Assembly: GCA_009746045.1 (NCBI GenBank)
Contig: RPFO01000692.1
Coordinates: forward strand, 64,001-112,500
Reading direction: 5' to 3'
Length of the DNA stretch: 48,500 nt
From: Mesostigma viride
Taxonomy: Eukaryota > Streptophyta > Mesostigmatophyceae > Mesostigmatales > Mesostigmataceae
Positions 46,092 through 48,500 of the stretch are shown here, one piece after another. Position numbers and translations under genes: made by a program. The stretch's first letter is position 1. The number at the start of each line of letters is the position of its first letter. The notes under the pieces were generated by a model. That model saw nothing but the letters and a program-made list of their open reading frames with translations. It was not told where the DNA came from and searched no databases.

Positions 46092-47015
46092 TCAGTCAAG
46101 ACCACCACGGTCGCCCGCAGGCGCGTCCTGGTTCTCCTTGTCGCTGTCGCTGTCGCTGTCGCTCACCACAATCAGCTCTGGCACCCTGCTACCGGCCGCT
46201 GCGCCGTCGTCGACCCGCTGTCGGCCCGCGATGACAGAATCGTCACCGTTAGTATAGTAGACAGGTGACAACCCGTCGTTGGCACCCCGCGGATTGTATC
46301 TTGGCACCTCGTGGTCGCCAAGTGCCTCGTCGCCTAGCCCAGCGACGCCCACTGCTCCCACCTCAAGGTCACTATCGTAACCAAGAGGGGCAAACTCTTC
46401 CCAACGCGTCACACGAACGCGAAGGGGTTGGGGCAGTTCCTGAAAAGGAACCCTTGCTCGCTCCGGAAACCTGCCGACTCGTGCCGCACGCTGTCCTCCG
46501 GTGATGGCTTCCGCTGCCGCCTCGACCTCTGCAAGCCGCCTGTAGTGCTCCGCTCCGCGTCGTTCGCGTCGAACTGGTCCCGCTGCAACACCCTCGTCGC
46601 CGATTACGCCTGCGAAAGTACGTGGTACACCCGCACCCGCTGCTGCCGGCACGAACTCGTGTCGCACTGCACCAGCTGCCTCCGCAGCCTCTCCTCGCCT
46701 AGCCGCCAACTCCGCACGCACCCGCTCAGCTACTGCTGTAATTACCGTCTGGATGCCGACCAAACCGTGAAGCTCTTGCTCGAGGTCGTCGATGCTCCGG
46801 TGCTCCGGAATGACGATGGTTTGGACGTGCCGCAGAATTCGCTCCCAATCTTCGACCTGGTCGTCGACGAATTGCACGAAGCTGCGATTAACAGGCGGAC
46901 GATCTGCAAGCAATAAAGATAAATCTCGAACGACACGACGCAATTCAGGCGAAATTGAACCCCCAGCAGACTGCCGAAACCGGAAATTCTGCTGCCGTTG
47001 TTCTTCCTGCACCAT
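46092..47015 (-). CDS. Copia-family ORF0, 307 aa, unknown function
   Basis: ATG 47015, stop TGA 46094-46092. It lies between the 5' LTR (ends 47109) and gag (starts 45989). The N-terminal half is rich in Glu, Arg and Leu with helical patterns (RRVVRDLSLLL, VEDWERILRHVQTIV, IDDLEQELHGLV, AERVRAELAARRGEA). It is followed by an Ala/Gly/Arg-rich middle and an acidic tail with SDSDSDSDKENQD. No known domain recognised. It shares the gag frame, but TAG and TGA codons between them rule out simple readthrough. C1 has the same ORF in broken form, so it belongs to the element. It could be an N-terminal Gag-like or regulatory protein. Confidence 0.72.
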   Translation of the reverse strand: MVQEEQRQQNFRFRQSAGGSISPELRRVVRDLSLLLADRPPVNRSFVQFVDDQVEDWERILRHVQTIVIPEHRSIDDLEQELHGLVGIQTVITAVAERVRAELAARRGEAAEAAGAVRHEFVPAAAGAGVPRTFAGVIGDEGVAAGPVRRERRGAEHYRRLAEVEAAAEAITGGQRAARVGRFPERARVPFQELPQPLRVRVTRWEEFAPLGYDSDLEVGAVGVAGLGDEALGDHEVPRYNPRGANDGLSPVYYTNGDDSVIAGRQRVDDGAAAGSRVPELIVVSDSDSDSDKENQDAPAGDRGGLD

Positions 47016-47108
47016 TCACCACCGGACGAGCTTCTCGCGTCGTCAACGCTGCACGCCACAACCAGCAACGACCCTCCTGGCCGTTCCGTTGAGACTGTTT
47101 GTAATTTG

Positions 47109-47807
47109 AGTTAACGTTCTTATGAAACGCAATGTGAAGGATATGGTTGCAATGCAGCAATGCGTGAATATGGTTGGAAACGGAGCTTTGTTAAAATTGG
47201 ATAATGTTACAGCGCTCACACACTTGAGGCTTGTACACGCGTTTGCCAAGTCAAGGCAACACACGTGAGGCGGGCTCGCAAGAGATGCCCAATTGGCACT
47301 GGCCTATTCTTTATATACTTGTGCACTGTGCTTTGCTAGTCCTGAGTAGCCTAAGAGGCCTGCTCAGTATTAACACTCCCAGTACAGTATTCACAACCTG
47401 TACAGCGCCCAGATCCTATACAGTAGGTCTGCCATACAGGCACAGTGACCACAGAGTACAGTCACCACAGTGATTATTGCATCTGCACCTAGAAGTCCAG
47501 AACTAGGCCTGCGGTACCAACAGACCACAGGTTAAGGTTCCTATTTCCTGCGTACGACGTATTAATCCAATACCGTCGTAGGTTCAGCACCTAATTCCTG
47601 TCAGCCCAGGAATTACTGTCGACCCCATATGTCGTCGGCAAATATTCACGTCCGACTTAGAAGAACAGCCGGCTCGCGCTCGCGCGCGACCGGGAAGTCG
47701 GAACGCCATAACTTTCTTGATACTTGTCGGAATGAACTCGTTCCGGTGCCGCTGGAATCGCAGAGAAATGCCGAATCAGGATCACGCCAATGCGCTTAGC
47801 GTTAACT
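47109..47807 (-). repeat. C2 5' LTR
   Basis: 699 bp, three mismatches to 28913-29611 by eye. One of them (CTGAGTAG for CTGAGCAG) breaks a hairpin arm kept in the other copies. Followed by GGCAG, where LINE-C ORF1 resumes. Confidence 0.93.
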
Positions 47808-48500
47808 GGCAGCCCCACCGGCTTCCTCCCTCTGCAAGGATGACATCCGCGCAGTGCTGGAGGAGCACGTGACCTGGCCGCTGGCCGAGAAGCTGACATC
47901 GCTGCACACCACGCTCAACACGGTCGAGGCCCGGGTCTCCAACGTGGAAACCAAGGTCGTCCACAAGCTACAACCACAGTTCACGGCGCTACACACCGCG
48001 GCGCAGGCTTCGGAAACGCATGCTGCACTTGTCTCTCGCCTTAACCAGGTGTAAGGCAAGTGCGGCGTGCTCATGAAGAAGCTTGAGGCCATCACCGCCC
48101 ACACCGAGGCCCTGGCCACACAGGTCCCAAAGCTAGCGGAGCAGACGGCCACCATTGCCTCCCAGCCACCCCGGCAGGATGCTGGTGACCTCCCGCTCTC
48201 CTATGCGGACCTGCTGCGGTCAGCGACCGCCTCCACCACCGACGCCATCGCCACGAAGCTCCAGGAGCTGGAGGACCACCGCCAGGCCCAGCAACGGGAG
48301 GTCACCGCGATCGCGCTCGCCGCGAGTGCCGAGTGGTGCTACGTACGTCGCTTCCCCCAGAAGCCAGGTGAGACGTCAACCTCCCTTGCTGACGAGATCA
48401 AGAACCAGCTTCTTACCCTCATGGGCCTGGTAGGTGAGGTAGAACTGCGTGGGTGCCACCGCCTTCCCCACTCACGGGACAAGGCGGCCACCCCACCAGT

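Larger units (their letters stand above)
28913..47807 (-). mobile_element. Copia-superfamily LTR retrotransposon C2, interrupted by a chromovirus
   Basis: Left LTR 28913-29611 and right LTR 47109-47807, 699 bp each, with about three mismatches by eye. The target duplication GGCAG is at 28908-28912 and 47808-47812. The order on the minus strand is as in C1. The gypsy element occupies 33023-43845 inside pol. C2 is the same family as C1. Confidence 0.93.
28261..48500 (+). mobile_element. LINE family C, 5' part, split by copia C2; continues past the window
   Basis: The 5' region is 28261-28464, with a 15-bp near-perfect direct duplication (TGGCTGACGGCGG, 28301-28326). ORF1 begins at 28465, is cut at 28912 by C2 and resumes at 47808. 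The start is set by the preceding LINE-A tail and is approximate. Confidence 0.7.
28465..48500 (+). pseudogene. LINE-C ORF1 (RNA-binding ORF1p-like), interrupted by C2 and one stop
   Basis: ATG 28465 opens a Pro-rich N-terminus, then WSKFLPGDQLFTLLEWQ and FVAWRGG. With C2 and one GGCAG copy left out, the frame continues from 47813 into a predicted coiled coil (LTSLHTTLNTVEARVSNVE, then MKKLEAITAHTEALATQ). An RRM-like region follows (YVRRFPQKPGE, GLVGEVELRGCHRL), open to the window end. This is the coiled-coil plus RRM plan of L1-type ORF1 proteins, which coat LINE RNA. An in-frame TAA at 48052-48054 lies within the coiled coil, so this copy was probably defective even without C2. Confidence 0.72.

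Overview
KIND OF ORGANISM. This is nuclear DNA of a eukaryote, most likely a chlorophyte green alga. The one host gene is split by four GT-AG introns and carries long low-complexity insertions. Tetranucleotide microsatellites are abundant. A tyrosine-recombinase retrotransposon with PAT/Kangaroo-type split direct repeats is present, an arrangement described from Volvox. The species cannot be named from sequence alone. LAYOUT. (a) 1-872: minus-strand 3' fragments of two LINE families, here called A and B. (b) 2138-7865, minus strand: a five-exon HtrA/Deg-type serine protease gene of 849 codons, the only convincing cellular gene. Intron 3 holds about 1 kb of tetranucleotide arrays, and intron 4 begins with a 65-bp minisatellite that copies the splice donor. 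(c) 8.4-13.0 kb: old, decayed LINE-A pieces, an eroded copia LTR, and a cluster of TACCG/CGGTA words. (d) 13016-27484: a PAT-type element with order A1-ORF1-ORF2-B1-A2-B2. Its B2 repeat is split by copia copy C1 (18337-27412, minus strand, 5-bp target duplication). The left LTR of C1 is in turn split by a truncated LINE-B (18554-19584, 11-bp target duplication). (e) 27.5-28.26 kb: tails of LINE-B and LINE-A; the short CATC tract of the LINE-A tail has grown to 123 units. (f) 28.26-48.5 kb: the 5' part of a third LINE (C), whose ORF1 is split by copia copy C2 (28913-47807, target duplication GGCAG). The pol gene of C2 is in turn split by a 10.8-kb Ty3/gypsy chromovirus (33023-43845, target duplication GTAGC). 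HOW THE GENES WORK TOGETHER. The copia family encodes an extra upstream ORF (ORF0), then gag, then an in-frame UGA followed by pol. Its pol domains read integrase, retropepsin-like protease, reverse transcriptase, RNase H, an order unlike textbook copia. C1 keeps gag and pol open but has a broken ORF0; C2 keeps ORF0 open but has broken gag and pol. The chromovirus has a small RNase H1-N/viroplasmin-like ORF before gag, a C-terminal chromodomain, and a long GC-rich ORF of unknown function between pol and the 3' LTR. The best candidates for undescribed biology are the copia domain order with UGA suppression, the chromovirus accessory ORF, and the splice-donor minisatellite and giant tetranucleotide arrays in the protease gene. 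All percentages and alignments are by eye; no search was run.
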